A DNA stretch of 64,000 bases from a bacterium (GTDB lineage: Bacteria > UBP15 > UBA6099), in the NCBI GenBank assembly GCA_029564595.1, contig JAKQPS010000113.1:252927-316926 (forward strand), written 5' to 3'. The notes under the pieces were generated by a model. The model made no database searches. It worked only from the letters and a program-made list of their open reading frames with translations, and was not told the DNA's origin. Every line of letters begins with the position of its first letter. Position 1 is the stretch's first letter. Positions 35,391 through 43,891 of the stretch are shown here, piece by piece. The position numbers and the translations under genes were made by a program.

Positions 35391-36086
35391 TTATTTCCAA
35401 TGTTCCGGCCTGAAATCCGGAGGGAGCACTGTATGGAATTTTTTGACGCGCCAGTTTCGCAGAAAGGCGACCCTGCGCAGATTAGGATCGGGATTGGTGG
35501 GCATCGGATGCCCCACTTTTTCCATCAGAGGCAGGTCTGAACTGCTGTCCGAATAGAAATAACAGTCCTTAAGATCGAATCCGTGTTCCTGAACGTATTC
35601 GCGGGCGAGAATCAGTTTGCCTTCCTCGTAACAGAAAGGTTTATCCGCAGTGGCTACCATCAGCCCGTCTTTATAGTGAAAATTCGTGGCGATCGACTTG
35701 TTGACTCCGAGATAGTCGCCGAGCACGTCAATCAAAGGCTGGAGGCTGGCAGTCAGCAGCACCACGTGATTGCCCCGCTTCTTGTGCCATACAATTTCTT
35801 TGTAAGCCAACCTGTATATGTTGTGCCGCATGTGCTTATCGAAACAATTTTGCGCGATTTCGTCGATTTCCGCTTTTGAACGACCCTCAAACTGCGACAA
35901 TCCCTTTTCCATCAGATTGTCGTAGTCGACCGCGCCCGTCTTAGAATCGATCAACGCTTTCAACATGTCCCAAATGTAACGCGGGGATGTCGTTTCGCCT
36001 TTGCCGAGAAACATCAGCTTGGCCAGCATCACTCCGGATGAGCCTTTTAGAATCGTGTCGTCAACGTCGAAAAATGCGACCGCCAT
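35391..36086 (-). CDS. HAD superfamily subfamily IB phosphatase (SerB-like)
   Basis: A 231-residue phosphatase. Motif I is FFDVDDTIL with the nucleophile Asp7 and the acid/base Asp9. Motif II is the Thr/Ser in VVLLTAS, motif III the Lys in EEGKLI, and motif IV YFYSDSSSDLPLME with the metal-binding aspartates. The cap region (residues about 15-85) fits subfamily IB, which contains phosphoserine phosphatase and its many relatives. The usual SerB specificity residues are not all recognisable, so the substrate is left open. It lies 53 bases downstream of the redoxin gene in the same direction. Confidence 0.88.
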   Translation of the reverse strand: MAVAFFDVDDTILKGSSGVMLAKLMFLGKGETTSPRYIWDMLKALIDSKTGAVDYDNLMEKGLSQFEGRSKAEIDEIAQNCFDKHMRHNIYRLAYKEIVWHKKRGNHVVLLTASLQPLIDVLGDYLGVNKSIATNFHYKDGLMVATADKPFCYEEGKLILAREYVQEHGFDLKDCYFYSDSSSDLPLMEKVGHPMPTNPDPNLRRVAFLRNWRVKKFHTVLPPDFRPEHWK

Positions 36087-36139
36087 GTGTCCGCCCCGCC
36101 CGCCGTTTTTCCAAATATCCGCCCCGCTGCTCCGGGAGC

Positions 36140-37276
36140 CTACTTAATATACCCTTCTTCTCGCAGTTCGTCCAGAACATATTTCGTTCTGTTGAACGTG
36201 TTGAATATCACCATAGACGTGATGGTGGCCGAGGTCACAGCGTCCGCTTTGGGGTCGAACAGCAACGGCCTTTCTATCTGTCTTCCGGCGACGCGTTGCC
36301 TGAATATCTCGGCGTCGGATTCGTCCCACGGCTTGTTTCCAAGCTTAGACAGGTAGACCGGCTCGAACCCGATGAACTTTCCCTTTTCGTCGAAACTGTA
36401 CACAAAAAAGACGTTATGGCAGTCGTTGCACGGAATTCTTCTGGCGATGACGCGCGCGAATACTTTTCCGGATGTGGAAGAAGCGATGAATATTTCGCCG
36501 TTAACCGGCAGCGCGATCTTTTCAAGCTCCGATATCGAACCCGCCGGAGAAAAGGCCTTCTCCACCTTTAACTGTAGTTCCTCATCCGTCACAGGAAGTT
36601 TCAAATCGGCCTTCTCGTCCGCTTTTTTTATTTCTCTCGCTTTCGCCGCAAGCGCCGTCAAGTCGGCAATGAGCGCCGCGCGGGTAGATTCGTACAGCTT
36701 CTTTTCGTCGCGCATCAGCCCCAGATGCGTGTCGACGACCGTCAGACCGCCTGCGCCGTCCGGTCTGGCAAAAATCAAAAACGGCGTGCGAGGGTCTCCG
36801 GCCATCGCGTGAACCTCGAAATTCTCGTCCGGAAACAACGGGAACTGCACAACTTTCTCCCGCCTGAATGCCGCAAGCTCATTGACGTTGTTGCCCGCGC
36901 CCACCGCTATCATCTTCACCCTTCCCCGCAAATCAGCGTCCGATTCGATCATGTCGTACAACTTGTTCATATAAGGAGCCATGCCGTGGCAGCTTACGCA
37001 ATACACGCTGATTATCTCAACCAGCAGCAAATCCGCCTTGATGTCCGTCAATCTGAAAGGCTCTTCGCTTTTAGGAAGGCCGAGGTAGTTCAGAGTCGCC
37101 TCGTCTCCGGGGGTTGGAAGACTGAAGTTCCACAGCGCGTTTCCGGGCCCCGGAAGACCGCCGGTTTTATCCTCGCGCCAATCCTGTCCCATTATGCTGG
37201 GAATCGCCATTGCCGCCGCAACGATCGCGACGACTGTCGCCGCCAAAAAATATTTCGCCGTTTTCGATTTCTTCAT
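36140..37276 (-). CDS. Exported thioredoxin-like protein with C-terminal FMN-binding-like motif
   Basis: A 378-residue protein anchored or secreted by residues 1-30 (KKSKTAKY, then a long hydrophobic stretch). Residues about 70-215 look like a redoxin domain whose active-site pair sits in CVSCHGMAP (93-101). Residues about 235-378 contain CNDCH (283-287), another possible haem c or metal site, and end with DAVTSATITS (345-354). That is the pattern carrying the covalent flavin threonine in RnfG/NqrC/NosR FMN-binding domains. The protein could pass electrons across the envelope; this is inference. An AAGGAGG precedes the ATG at 37276, which rules out the longer frame. It follows the thioredoxin reductase gene by 29 bases. 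Confidence 0.7.
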   Translation of the reverse strand: MKKSKTAKYFLAATVVAIVAAAMAIPSIMGQDWREDKTGGLPGPGNALWNFSLPTPGDEATLNYLGLPKSEEPFRLTDIKADLLLVEIISVYCVSCHGMAPYMNKLYDMIESDADLRGRVKMIAVGAGNNVNELAAFRREKVVQFPLFPDENFEVHAMAGDPRTPFLIFARPDGAGGLTVVDTHLGLMRDEKKLYESTRAALIADLTALAAKAREIKKADEKADLKLPVTDEELQLKVEKAFSPAGSISELEKIALPVNGEIFIASSTSGKVFARVIARRIPCNDCHNVFFVYSFDEKGKFIGFEPVYLSKLGNKPWDESDAEIFRQRVAGRQIERPLLFDPKADAVTSATITSMVIFNTFNRTKYVLDELREEGYIK

Positions 37277-37305
37277 ATTGATGCCTCCTTGAAAATGGTA
37301 AATGT

Positions 37306-38259
37306 TCAACCGCCCGATCTGATTACATATCGATATGCGGAAAGCGCCGCTTTGGCTCCCTCTCCCGCCGCAACGATTATTTGTTTTTCGGGAACCGTCG
37401 TAACATCGCCGGCCGCAAAGATGCCGGGAACGTCCGTGCGGCATGCGCAATCGACGATAATTTCTCCCAATTCATTCATAGGAACAACGCCTCTTGCGAA
37501 ATCTACGGCCGGGGTCGAGCCGATCTCCACGAACACGCCGCTCACGCTCAATTCGCGGGCGACTAGCGTCGCTTTATCTTCTATCTCGATGCCCTTCAGC
37601 ATCTTTTCGCCGAACACTCGTTTTACGGACGCGTTAACTATCGGCTCTATGTTCGGCATTTTCTTGATTTTTTCAAGATAGACTTCGTCAGCTCTCAACG
37701 CCGGGCCGATTTCGATAATATAAACCTTCGGACATATCTTCTGAAGCTGAATAGCGGCCATCAAACCTGAGTTGCCCCCGCCGACCACCGCCACATCCAT
37801 CCCGGCGAACATCGGGCCGTCGCACGTCGCGCAGAACATCACTCCCCGGCCCGCATAGTCGTCTTCTCCGGGAACTCCCATTCTGCGAGGCTTCCTCCCA
37901 GACGCTATGATAACCGACTTGCCTGAGATGATTGCGCCGTCTTCCAACGCGACTTCAAAAACTTGGCCGGTTTTAAGCGACGCCGCCCGGCCGTATTCGC
38001 GCTTAATTCCGAACGAAGTCACGTGAGCCTCGAATTTTTCGACAAGCTCCGCGCCCGATATGTGCGTGTATCCTAGATAGTTCTCAACTTCCGATGAGTA
38101 TGCCGCTTGCCCGCCAAGCTCGTCGCCGAGCACTATCGCGCTCATATTCTTTCTAACCGCGTAAATTGCCGCCGTCATGCCGGCAGGCCCGCAGCCAATT
38201 ATGACTACGTCATAAACTTCTTTTGCTGTTTCGTTCTCGGGGTTCATCGCGGCATCCAT
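37306..38259 (-). CDS. trxB: Thioredoxin reductase-like flavoprotein
   Basis: A 317-residue FAD-dependent disulfide reductase of normal length. FAD binding is shown by VIIGCGPAGMTAAIYA and the C-terminal GIFAAGDVTT. The redox-active pair is in FCATCDGPMF (residues about 143-146), and NAD(P)H binding is at VAVVGGGNSGLMAA. It reduces a thioredoxin or glutaredoxin partner; a glutaredoxin-like gene ends nine bases upstream and a redoxin-domain gene follows. The start is uncertain among TTG 38271 and ATG 38259 or 38247; the ATG at 38259 is chosen because TTG would overlap the upstream gene. Its nucleotide preference is not evident. Confidence 0.9.
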   Translation of the reverse strand: MDAAMNPENETAKEVYDVVIIGCGPAGMTAAIYAVRKNMSAIVLGDELGGQAAYSSEVENYLGYTHISGAELVEKFEAHVTSFGIKREYGRAASLKTGQVFEVALEDGAIISGKSVIIASGRKPRRMGVPGEDDYAGRGVMFCATCDGPMFAGMDVAVVGGGNSGLMAAIQLQKICPKVYIIEIGPALRADEVYLEKIKKMPNIEPIVNASVKRVFGEKMLKGIEIEDKATLVARELSVSGVFVEIGSTPAVDFARGVVPMNELGEIIVDCACRTDVPGIFAAGDVTTVPEKQIIVAAGEGAKAALSAYRYVIRSGG

Positions 38260-38267
38260 TCGCCGTC

Positions 38268-38501
38268 TCAAAGCCCTAAGGCGTTATCGATGTCGGCCTT
38301 CTCGAAACCCGCGATGACACGTCCGTCGATATCCAACACGGGCACTCCCATCTGGCCTGACTTCTCGACCATTTCCTTCCTCTTGTCGGCGTCCACGGCG
38401 ACATCGTAGTCCGTGTACGCGACGCCCTTTTCGTCTAGATATTTCTTCAAGCTCTTGCAGTGCGGACACGTGGATGTGGAATAGAGCAGCACATTAGCCA
38501 T
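38268..38501 (-). CDS. Glutaredoxin/NrdH-like thiol redox protein
   Basis: A 77-residue glutaredoxin-like protein. VLLYSTSTCPHCKSLKKYL gives the CPHC active site at residues 12-15. GVPVLDIDGRVIAGF contains the cis-proline and the usual glycine turn before the last helix. It probably receives electrons from the thioredoxin reductase encoded directly downstream. The ATG at 38501 follows GAGGCGAGG; a longer in-frame start at 38552 would overlap the upstream gene and is rejected. It is part of the redox-defence gene run. Confidence 0.92.
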   Translation of the reverse strand: MANVLLYSTSTCPHCKSLKKYLDEKGVAYTDYDVAVDADKRKEMVEKSGQMGVPVLDIDGRVIAGFEKADIDNALGL

Positions 38502-38548
38502 TTGTCGCCTCGCCTCTTCGCGCCCGCCTTCGCGGCGCTGATATAAAC

Positions 38549-39040
38549 TCACTCGTTCGTGAACATCCCGTTATCTTGAAAATAATTATAGTAATCCTGA
38601 ATGTAGTTAGCGTGACCCAACTCCCATTCCGCCAGCATGGCGTAAAGGCGCTTCTCCATCTGATTGGCGGCTTTTCCGCTCAGTTCGAGGTACATGGCGC
38701 GGCCTTTGTTTTCCATTTCTATGGCGCGTTCGAGGGCCTCGGTTTCCGTGGCCGTAACAGCGATGTCCTTAGCCAAGCTCCGGGACGCTTCGACGAATAT
38801 AGCTTTGAAGTCCTTTTCGGGGCTGATGGTTATTTCATCCGGCCATTCGCCGCCCGCCGACAATCTGTCGTGCAACCCGGACAGGTAATCGACGTGCTTC
38901 TTTTCATCTTCGACAAGCATTTCGAACAACGCTCTCGTTGCGGGATTTAGCGCCCGTTCCGCTGCCATCCGGTAGTAATCCATGCCCTCTTTCTCGAAAA
39001 AAACGACCTCTATCAATGCTTGGATGCCTGCGTCGTCCAT
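38549..39040 (-). CDS. Ferritin-like diiron protein (rubrerythrin family, no rubredoxin domain)
   Basis: A 163-residue four-helix protein. Helix motifs VVFFEKEGMDYYRM, LVEDEKKHVDYL, IEMENKGRAMYLEL and LAEWELGHANYI supply the E and ExxH iron ligands at rubrerythrin spacing. The C-terminal rubredoxin-like domain is absent, so electrons must come from another protein, possibly the rubredoxin encoded nearby. GGGAGGAAACA precedes the ATG. The gene lies between the rubredoxin reductase (27 bases upstream) and the glutaredoxin. Peroxide reduction or iron handling are the likely roles. Confidence 0.9.
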   Translation of the reverse strand: MDDAGIQALIEVVFFEKEGMDYYRMAAERALNPATRALFEMLVEDEKKHVDYLSGLHDRLSAGGEWPDEITISPEKDFKAIFVEASRSLAKDIAVTATETEALERAIEMENKGRAMYLELSGKAANQMEKRLYAMLAEWELGHANYIQDYYNYFQDNGMFTNE

Positions 39041-39067
39041 TGTTTCCTCCCGCTGTTTGCGGCGCTG

Positions 39068-40012
39068 TCACTGATTCAACAGTTCCGCTATTTTTGCGCC
39101 CGCGTATTCTCCTTGCTTCATCGCGTTCATGTACGGCGAACCGTATTGCTGTTTTTCAGCCCCTTCGACGGATGTTTCCGCGCAGTCTCCCGCCGCGAAA
39201 GCCGTCTCAGTCGATGTTCTTAGTTCCGAGTCGACGACGATGCCGCGCGCGGTCTTTATAGCCGAGCCTTCGAGGAATCTCAAATCCGGAGACGCGCCGA
39301 TTGTGGCAATCGCAAGTCCGGTATGTATCACCGCGCCGCATTTTGTGACCACTCTCTCCAGCCTGCTTTCTGATCCTTCAAACCTTTCCACTTCGTCGTC
39401 CAGTTCAACATTGACCCCGTTCTTGATCATCGAGTCGCAGCGGTTCTCCGCCTGATCAGGCTTCAGCGCGGGCGCTCCCACTTTGTCCTTGCCGCCTCGG
39501 ACGAGCAAAGAGACGCTCGCGCCTCTCTTGCACAAAGCTTCCGCCGCTTCGACGCCCAGAATGCCGGCTCCAGCCACGACTATCCTTGATTGTCCCTCCG
39601 CCCTGCGAAGTATATCCTCCGCGTCAGCCAGCGTTCGCAGAGTGACAACCCCGTCCAACTCGGAACCGGGCCATCTGGGCTTGTTGGCGACCGCTCCGCT
39701 TGCAAAAAGCAGATAGTTGTAATTCAATGCGCTTCCGCCGCGCAACATTGCGACTCGCGCTTCAGCGTCAACTCGCTCGATCCGCCCGAACAAAAGCGAA
39801 ACCGCGTTCCTCGAATAAAAGTCCGGCTTTAGAAAAATGTCGTCCTTCTTGATTTCGCCGGACATGAATCCGAGAGAAAGCTTCGGTCTCGGATAGAAGG
39901 GAAAAGGCTCGTCCGTGACCATGAGAATGGACGCATTCGGCGCGCCCTTCCGAATAGTTTCGGCAGCCTTTCGCCCCGCCGCTCCGTTGCCGATTATCAA
40001 CACATCTGCCAT
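39068..40012 (-). CDS. NADH:rubredoxin oxidoreductase-like flavoprotein
   Basis: A 314-residue FAD/NAD(P)H oxidoreductase. VLIIGNGAAGRKAAETIR binds FAD, YPRPKLSLGFMSGE is the family signature after it, and IVVAGAGILGVEAAEAL binds the nicotinamide. FAAGDCAE near the end completes the FAD site. There are no redox cysteines, in agreement with rubredoxin reductases (NROR) and nitrite reductase-like NADH domains. A rubredoxin gene starts upstream with a gap of 56 bases and a flavodiiron protein lies just beyond it, which strongly supports the assignment. The ATG at 40012 follows GAAGGTCGCG; a longer in-frame version at 40114 would run into the rubredoxin gene. Confidence 0.9.
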   Translation of the reverse strand: MADVLIIGNGAAGRKAAETIRKGAPNASILMVTDEPFPFYPRPKLSLGFMSGEIKKDDIFLKPDFYSRNAVSLLFGRIERVDAEARVAMLRGGSALNYNYLLFASGAVANKPRWPGSELDGVVTLRTLADAEDILRRAEGQSRIVVAGAGILGVEAAEALCKRGASVSLLVRGGKDKVGAPALKPDQAENRCDSMIKNGVNVELDDEVERFEGSESRLERVVTKCGAVIHTGLAIATIGASPDLRFLEGSAIKTARGIVVDSELRTSTETAFAAGDCAETSVEGAEKQQYGSPYMNAMKQGEYAGAKIAELLNQ

Positions 40013-40068
40013 CGCGACCTTCTTTCTCCAATGAAAACTCGAAAACAAAACGCGTTTTACCGCTCGCG

Positions 40069-40227
40069 TCACACTTTCTCGAACATATCTTTGCCGACTC
40101 CGCAGTCCGGGCATACCCAGTCATCCGGGATGTCTTCAAAAGCCGTTCCGGCGGCGACGCCGTTGTCGGGGTCTCCGACGGCGGGATCGTAGATGTAACC
40201 GCAGGCGGTGCATTCGTATTTCGACAT
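40069..40227 (-). CDS. Rubredoxin
   Basis: A 52-residue rubredoxin of standard length. [19 protein letters not shown] and [10 protein letters not shown] supply the four cysteine ligands of the Fe(Cys)4 site. It carries single electrons from the reductase encoded downstream to the flavodiiron protein and rubrerythrins encoded beside it. GGAGG lies seven bases before the ATG at 40227, which identifies the start among three in-frame methionines. Confidence 0.98.
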   Translation of the reverse strand: MSKYECTACGYIYDPAVGDPDNGVAAGTAFEDIPDDWVCPDCGVGKDMFEKV

Positions 40228-40262
40228 TTTCATTCCTCCATTATCACGGAACATAGTTCCGG

Positions 40263-41453
40263 TTATTTGTAAGATTCAACTTTGTCGGCAAGCTCCGCGC
40301 CTAGCTTGCGGCATTCCTCAAGCGTCGCGGCGTCGGGCTTGTAAACGCATGTCAGAGGCTCGCGGACTCTCGCTATCCCGGTCTTTTCAAGCTCTTCGTC
40401 AACCTGTTTGGCTCCGCCGCCTGCCCATCCATGCGACCCGAACGCGGCTCCGATCTTATTTGTCGGTTTAAGACCTCTCAAGTATGCGCAGAACGCCGCG
40501 CAGGTCGGAAGTATGTTGTTGTTTAGCGTCGGAGAGCCGACAGCCAGCGCGCCCGCGTCCAAAACCTCTGTCATAATCTCGGTTAAATCGTTCACGCTCA
40601 GTTTAATCAGCCTTGCGTCCACGCCCGGCCTCGTCGCGCCTTCCAATATCGCCTTTGCCATCTGTTCCGTGCTCATCCACATTGTGTCGTATATAACCAG
40701 AACTTTCGGTGTCGGCTTGCAGTCCGCCCAATCCTTGTACGAGGCGACAAAATCCGCAATGTGTTTCCTTAGAATCAGGCCGTGCGCCGGGGCCACCATG
40801 TCGATGTCGAGCTGCTCGACCGCAGGAAGCGTCTTCTTCACCACCTTGCCGAGGTGCATGATTATGTTCGCATAATATTTCTTTGCCTCGCGCATAAGTT
40901 CGTCGTAAGGAACTTCGTCGTCGAAACAGCCCGATGAGGCGAAGTGCTGTCCGAAAATATCCATCGAAAAAAGAAGCTTGTCCGAAGGGCTGTATGTGAC
41001 CATCGAGTCTGGCCAATGCGCCATCGGGGTGGCCACGAACGAAAGCGTCCGCGAGCCGATATTCAGAGTGTCACCCGTTTTTACGACGTTGATTTTCCAG
41101 TCGGAACCGCCGTAGTATCTTTCCAGCCCGGATTTCCCCGCCGCAGTGGCTATTATCGTCGCGCCGGGCGCGGCCGCCATCACATGCGGGGTCGAACTGG
41201 AGTGATCCGGCTCCGTGTGGTTCGATATCAGATAGTCTATCTTCGCGGGGTCAACAATCTTCGCTATGTTTTCAAGCAGACGCGACGAAAATCTATTTTT
41301 GACCGTATCGACGAGGGTTATCTTCTCGTCGACTATCAGGTACGCGTTATATGTGGAGCCTCTCGAAGTGGTATAGCCGTGAAAGTCGCGCACATTCCAG
41401 TCTTTGACCCCAACGGTATATATATTTTTTTTAATCTCAATAGGATTGCCCAT
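40263..41453 (-). CDS. Flavodiiron protein (rubredoxin:oxygen/NO oxidoreductase)
   Basis: A 396-residue A-type flavodiiron protein. Residues 1-250 are a metallo-beta-lactamase-like domain whose diiron ligands include NHTEPDHSS (H-x-E-x-D-H at about 80-85) and later MDIFGQHF and PAHGLI. Residues about 252-396 are a flavodoxin domain ([34 protein letters not shown]) that binds FMN. It reduces O2 to water, or NO to N2O, with electrons from rubredoxin, encoded 35 bases downstream. The ATG at 41453 follows GGGGGG. There is no C-terminal rubredoxin extension. Confidence 0.97.
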   Translation of the reverse strand: MGNPIEIKKNIYTVGVKDWNVRDFHGYTTSRGSTYNAYLIVDEKITLVDTVKNRFSSRLLENIAKIVDPAKIDYLISNHTEPDHSSSTPHVMAAAPGATIIATAAGKSGLERYYGGSDWKINVVKTGDTLNIGSRTLSFVATPMAHWPDSMVTYSPSDKLLFSMDIFGQHFASSGCFDDEVPYDELMREAKKYYANIIMHLGKVVKKTLPAVEQLDIDMVAPAHGLILRKHIADFVASYKDWADCKPTPKVLVIYDTMWMSTEQMAKAILEGATRPGVDARLIKLSVNDLTEIMTEVLDAGALAVGSPTLNNNILPTCAAFCAYLRGLKPTNKIGAAFGSHGWAGGGAKQVDEELEKTGIARVREPLTCVYKPDAATLEECRKLGAELADKVESYK

Positions 41454-41500
41454 TAGAATCCCCCCGGATGTCTTCAAAACAAACCGCTCGAAAAATCCAC

Positions 41501-41536
41501 GAAACGCCCGCGCCTCAAGCGGCGCGGGCGCGTTTC
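41501..41536 (-). terminator. Strong GC-rich hairpin after the rubrerythrin gene
   Basis: GCCCGCGCC and GGCGCGGGC form a nine-base stem around a six-base loop, flanked by GAAAC and GTTTC that extend the pairing around a short bulge. On the minus strand an ATTTTTC run follows shortly after. It lies between the rubrerythrin stop and the flavodiiron protein start, so it may partly end transcription and separate two transcription units. Confidence 0.55.
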
Positions 41537-41567
41537 ATCGTTGCAAAACTTCGCGGACACTTTTTGC

Positions 41568-42140
41568 TCAGAACTTCTCGCATAGCAACTGGAAATAAGG
41601 CTGTTCATGCTTGCAGGCGGGACATATCTTGGGCGCGTCCGCGCCTTTGTGAACGTATCCGCAGTTCCTGCATGTCCATGTGGTCGCTTTTGCTTTCTTG
41701 AAAACCGACTTTTCCTTCACAACCTTGAGAAGGTCGAGATACCTTTTTTCATGATGCTTTTCGGCAACGGAGACCGCGTCGAAAGTAGCGGCAACATCCT
41801 TGAAGCCTTCTTTGCGGGCCACTTTCGCGAACATCGGATAAAGCACGCTGTGTTCGTGTTTCTCGCCCATAGCCGCATGCAGCAGATTGTCGGCGGTCGT
41901 TCCCATGTCCCCGGCGGGATACATGGCGGTTATCTCCACGTCTCCGCCTTCAAGGTGCTTGTAGAACCTTTTCGCGTGTTCCTTCTCCTGATTGGCGGTC
42001 TCTTCGAAGATCGCCATAATCTGCTGATAGCCTTCATTGCGCGCGACTGACGCGAAATAGGTGTACCTGTTTCTCGCCTGCGACTCGCCGGCGAACGCCG
42101 CCAGCAGATTCTTTTCCGTTTCGCTTCCCTTAAGCTTCAT
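41568..42140 (-). CDS. Rubrerythrin
   Basis: A 190-residue full-length rubrerythrin. Helices with AFAGESQARNRY, ANQEKEHAKRFY, EKHEHSVLYPMF and VAEKHHEKRYLDLL carry the Glu and ExxH ligands. CRNCGYVHKGADAPKICPAC (residues about 157-176) is the C-terminal rubredoxin-like site. It reduces peroxide with electrons delivered by rubredoxin or its reductase, both encoded close by. AGGAGG precedes the ATG. This is a closer match to classical rubrerythrin than the protein at 6347. Confidence 0.97.
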   Translation of the reverse strand: MKLKGSETEKNLLAAFAGESQARNRYTYFASVARNEGYQQIMAIFEETANQEKEHAKRFYKHLEGGDVEITAMYPAGDMGTTADNLLHAAMGEKHEHSVLYPMFAKVARKEGFKDVAATFDAVSVAEKHHEKRYLDLLKVVKEKSVFKKAKATTWTCRNCGYVHKGADAPKICPACKHEQPYFQLLCEKF

Positions 42141-42213
42141 ACAATCCTCCTATGGATGTTAATTTTGCTCATGCGTCTGCCCGGCATTCCGCGCGGACAG
42201 CGTTCTTCGATAA

Positions 42214-42591
42214 CTATGCTTTCCAGAGACCGTGCAGGTTGCAATACTCGCGTACCGACACTTCCCCGTCCGCCTTGAAGCAAATCTCCGCCTCCGGAGC
42301 CATGCCGGGTTCGAGGAACACTCTGCACGTCCTGCCGCCGGAAATAACCTGTATCCATTCAATCCAGTGTTTCTCCTCCATCGGATGCGGAACCGACCCG
42401 ACTTTGACCACGTAACCGTCGGCTGTCTTTTCGGCGACTGGCACGTGCTTCTCCTTCGACGCGTCCACTGTGTTCTCGGCAAACAGGATCATTTCCTTGC
42501 CACAACATTCGAGAGAGCCTTTGCCCCCATGTAGAACTTCCACGATATTGCCGCACATCTCGCACTTGTAAACCTGAAATCTTTCAGCCAT
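42214..42591 (-). CDS. dfx: Desulfoferrodoxin (2Fe-superoxide reductase)
   Basis: A 125-residue class I superoxide reductase. The N-terminal desulforedoxin-like site is KCEMCGN plus ECCGKEM (Fe(Cys)4 centre I). The catalytic centre II uses histidines in [17 protein letters not shown] and the C-terminal CNLHGLW. It reduces superoxide to hydrogen peroxide, which the neighbouring rubrerythrins can then remove. A GGGAG precedes the ATG. It lies between the ECF sigma factor gene (85-base gap) and rubrerythrin (73-base gap). Confidence 0.97.
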   Translation of the reverse strand: MAERFQVYKCEMCGNIVEVLHGGKGSLECCGKEMILFAENTVDASKEKHVPVAEKTADGYVVKVGSVPHPMEEKHWIEWIQVISGGRTCRVFLEPGMAPEAEICFKADGEVSVREYCNLHGLWKA

Positions 42592-42676
42592 TTCTTTGCT
42601 CCCTTCACTGATTATATTGTCTTATTATATTCAGACGTCGCCCGGTTTTCAATCGCCGAACGCGCCATTCACTGCT

Positions 42677-43234
42677 TTAATGCTTCGTGTTCGTTCTTGA
42701 TTCAATCATGTCTTTCATCATCTTGCGCGCCCTGAATATCCTCGATTTTACCGTCCCTATCGGCAAATCAAGGATTTTCGCCACTTCTTCATACAAATAT
42801 CCTTCAAAATGAAATAACGAAAAAGGCATCCTGAATGAGTCGGGCAGAGAATACAACATCCTCTCTATCCCATTATCTATATGAGTTTCCATGAAAACTT
42901 TTTCGGGGTTTTCAGCATAATGAACCGCGTTCTCCGCCACGGCGTGATATATGATATTCTCGCATTCGCCGTCCGAAAAATCGCATTCCATTTTCCTCTT
43001 GTTCTTATTCACGTTGTTTATGTGGGTGTTAATCATTATCCGACTCATCCATGCTTTGAAATTGGTTCCCAGTTCGAATTTGTCCCAATAGTTGAAACCC
43101 TTCAACAGCGTTTCCTGATACAGGTCTTCGGCGTCTTGTGTGTTTCGGGTCAGGCTGATTGCCTGCGACCATAATCTGGTTCTTTCCCGCTCCACGTATT
43201 CTGTGAATTCCATGTATTCTTCCGCGCCGTTCAT
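42677..43234 (-). CDS. ECF-type sigma-70 family RNA polymerase sigma factor
   Basis: A 185-residue sigma factor with only regions 2 and 4. Region 2 (residues about 15-85) contains LTRNTQDAEDLYQETLLKGF and FKAWMSRIMINTHINN. Region 4 (about 130-180) contains LPDSFRMPFSLFHFEGYLYEE and ILDLPIGTVKSRIFRARKMM, the DNA-recognising helix-turn-helix. A cysteine in the linker (CDFSDGEC) could be redox-sensitive, but no standard anti-sigma gene is adjacent. AGAGGTGG precedes the start. It is encoded directly before the superoxide reductase and rubrerythrin genes, which suggests that it controls them; this is inference. Confidence 0.92.
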   Translation of the reverse strand: MNGAEEYMEFTEYVERERTRLWSQAISLTRNTQDAEDLYQETLLKGFNYWDKFELGTNFKAWMSRIMINTHINNVNKNKRKMECDFSDGECENIIYHAVAENAVHYAENPEKVFMETHIDNGIERMLYSLPDSFRMPFSLFHFEGYLYEEVAKILDLPIGTVKSRIFRARKMMKDMIESRTNTKH

Positions 43235-43255
43235 TTCGCCACCTCTCTGTTTAAT

Positions 43256-43456
43256 TCATTCCCATTTGTTTTTGTCTTTGTGTTTCAAAATTTCCTCTTC
43301 CGCCATTTTCTTTATTTTGTACGCGCTATCCCTAACTACTCCGTACAAAACTCCACAACTGTCGTCGTTCCTATCCTCATCGCCCTGTTCGGCGACTTGG
43401 AACATCTCTTTTGTGACTTCGAGAACTTTTTTTAAGTTTTCGTTGAATGCTTTCAA
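43256..43456 (-). CDS. Small conserved-looking protein upstream of the ECF sigma factor
   Basis: A 66-residue, highly charged helical protein beginning with TTG, which is preceded by GAGGA eight bases upstream. The middle part, DDSCGVLYGVVRDSAYKIKKMAEEE, resembles a small family I recall from other anaerobes (D-x-C-G-V-L-Y-G-x-x-R-D-S-A-Y), but the family name and role are unknown to me. It ends 21 bases before the sigma factor, so the two are probably cotranscribed. A single cysteine in the conserved core could make it a redox-responsive partner of the sigma factor. That is speculation. Confidence 0.65.
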   Translation of the reverse strand: MKAFNENLKKVLEVTKEMFQVAEQGDEDRNDDSCGVLYGVVRDSAYKIKKMAEEEILKHKDKNKWE

Positions 43457-43891
43457 ATTGATGTCCTCGATATTTCCAAGTATTTGTGATTATTCTGTGT
43501 TTTTTCCTCATCGGTTCGACATCCCGCTCCTTTATTAAGCAAACACTTAGCCAGATTGATGTCGATAGCCGCAATATTCGCAAATATCATTTGAAACAGG
43601 CGATATTTATTTTTCAATCGACATTGTCGAGATGTTCGTCAACTGTAACTCGTATTTGTATTTCGATACATATTTCAGCGGTAAAATTACTCTCATCGAT
43701 TGAAAGGATATGCAAAACATCTTTTAACAAGACTAATTTATTCATTTTGAATCTAATTCGAAGTGTTTCATATCCAATTTGAGACAGTATCGTATTTTGA
43801 TACAGAATCGATGCTTTTTTCATCGGAAATTTTGCGCATTTCGAAATTGATGATTATTGATATGATATCGCGGTTAATGTAACATCTTTTC
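43457..43891. other. AT-rich intergenic region with divergent promoters expected
   Basis: This 435-base gap separates the minus-strand redox run from a plus-strand glycosyltransferase. It is strongly AT-rich. Two related 12-base palindromic motifs occur, GTATTTCGATAC at 43658-43669 and GTATTTTGATAC at 43792-43803, possibly sites for a common regulator. Short open frames here look accidental. Confidence 0.5.
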
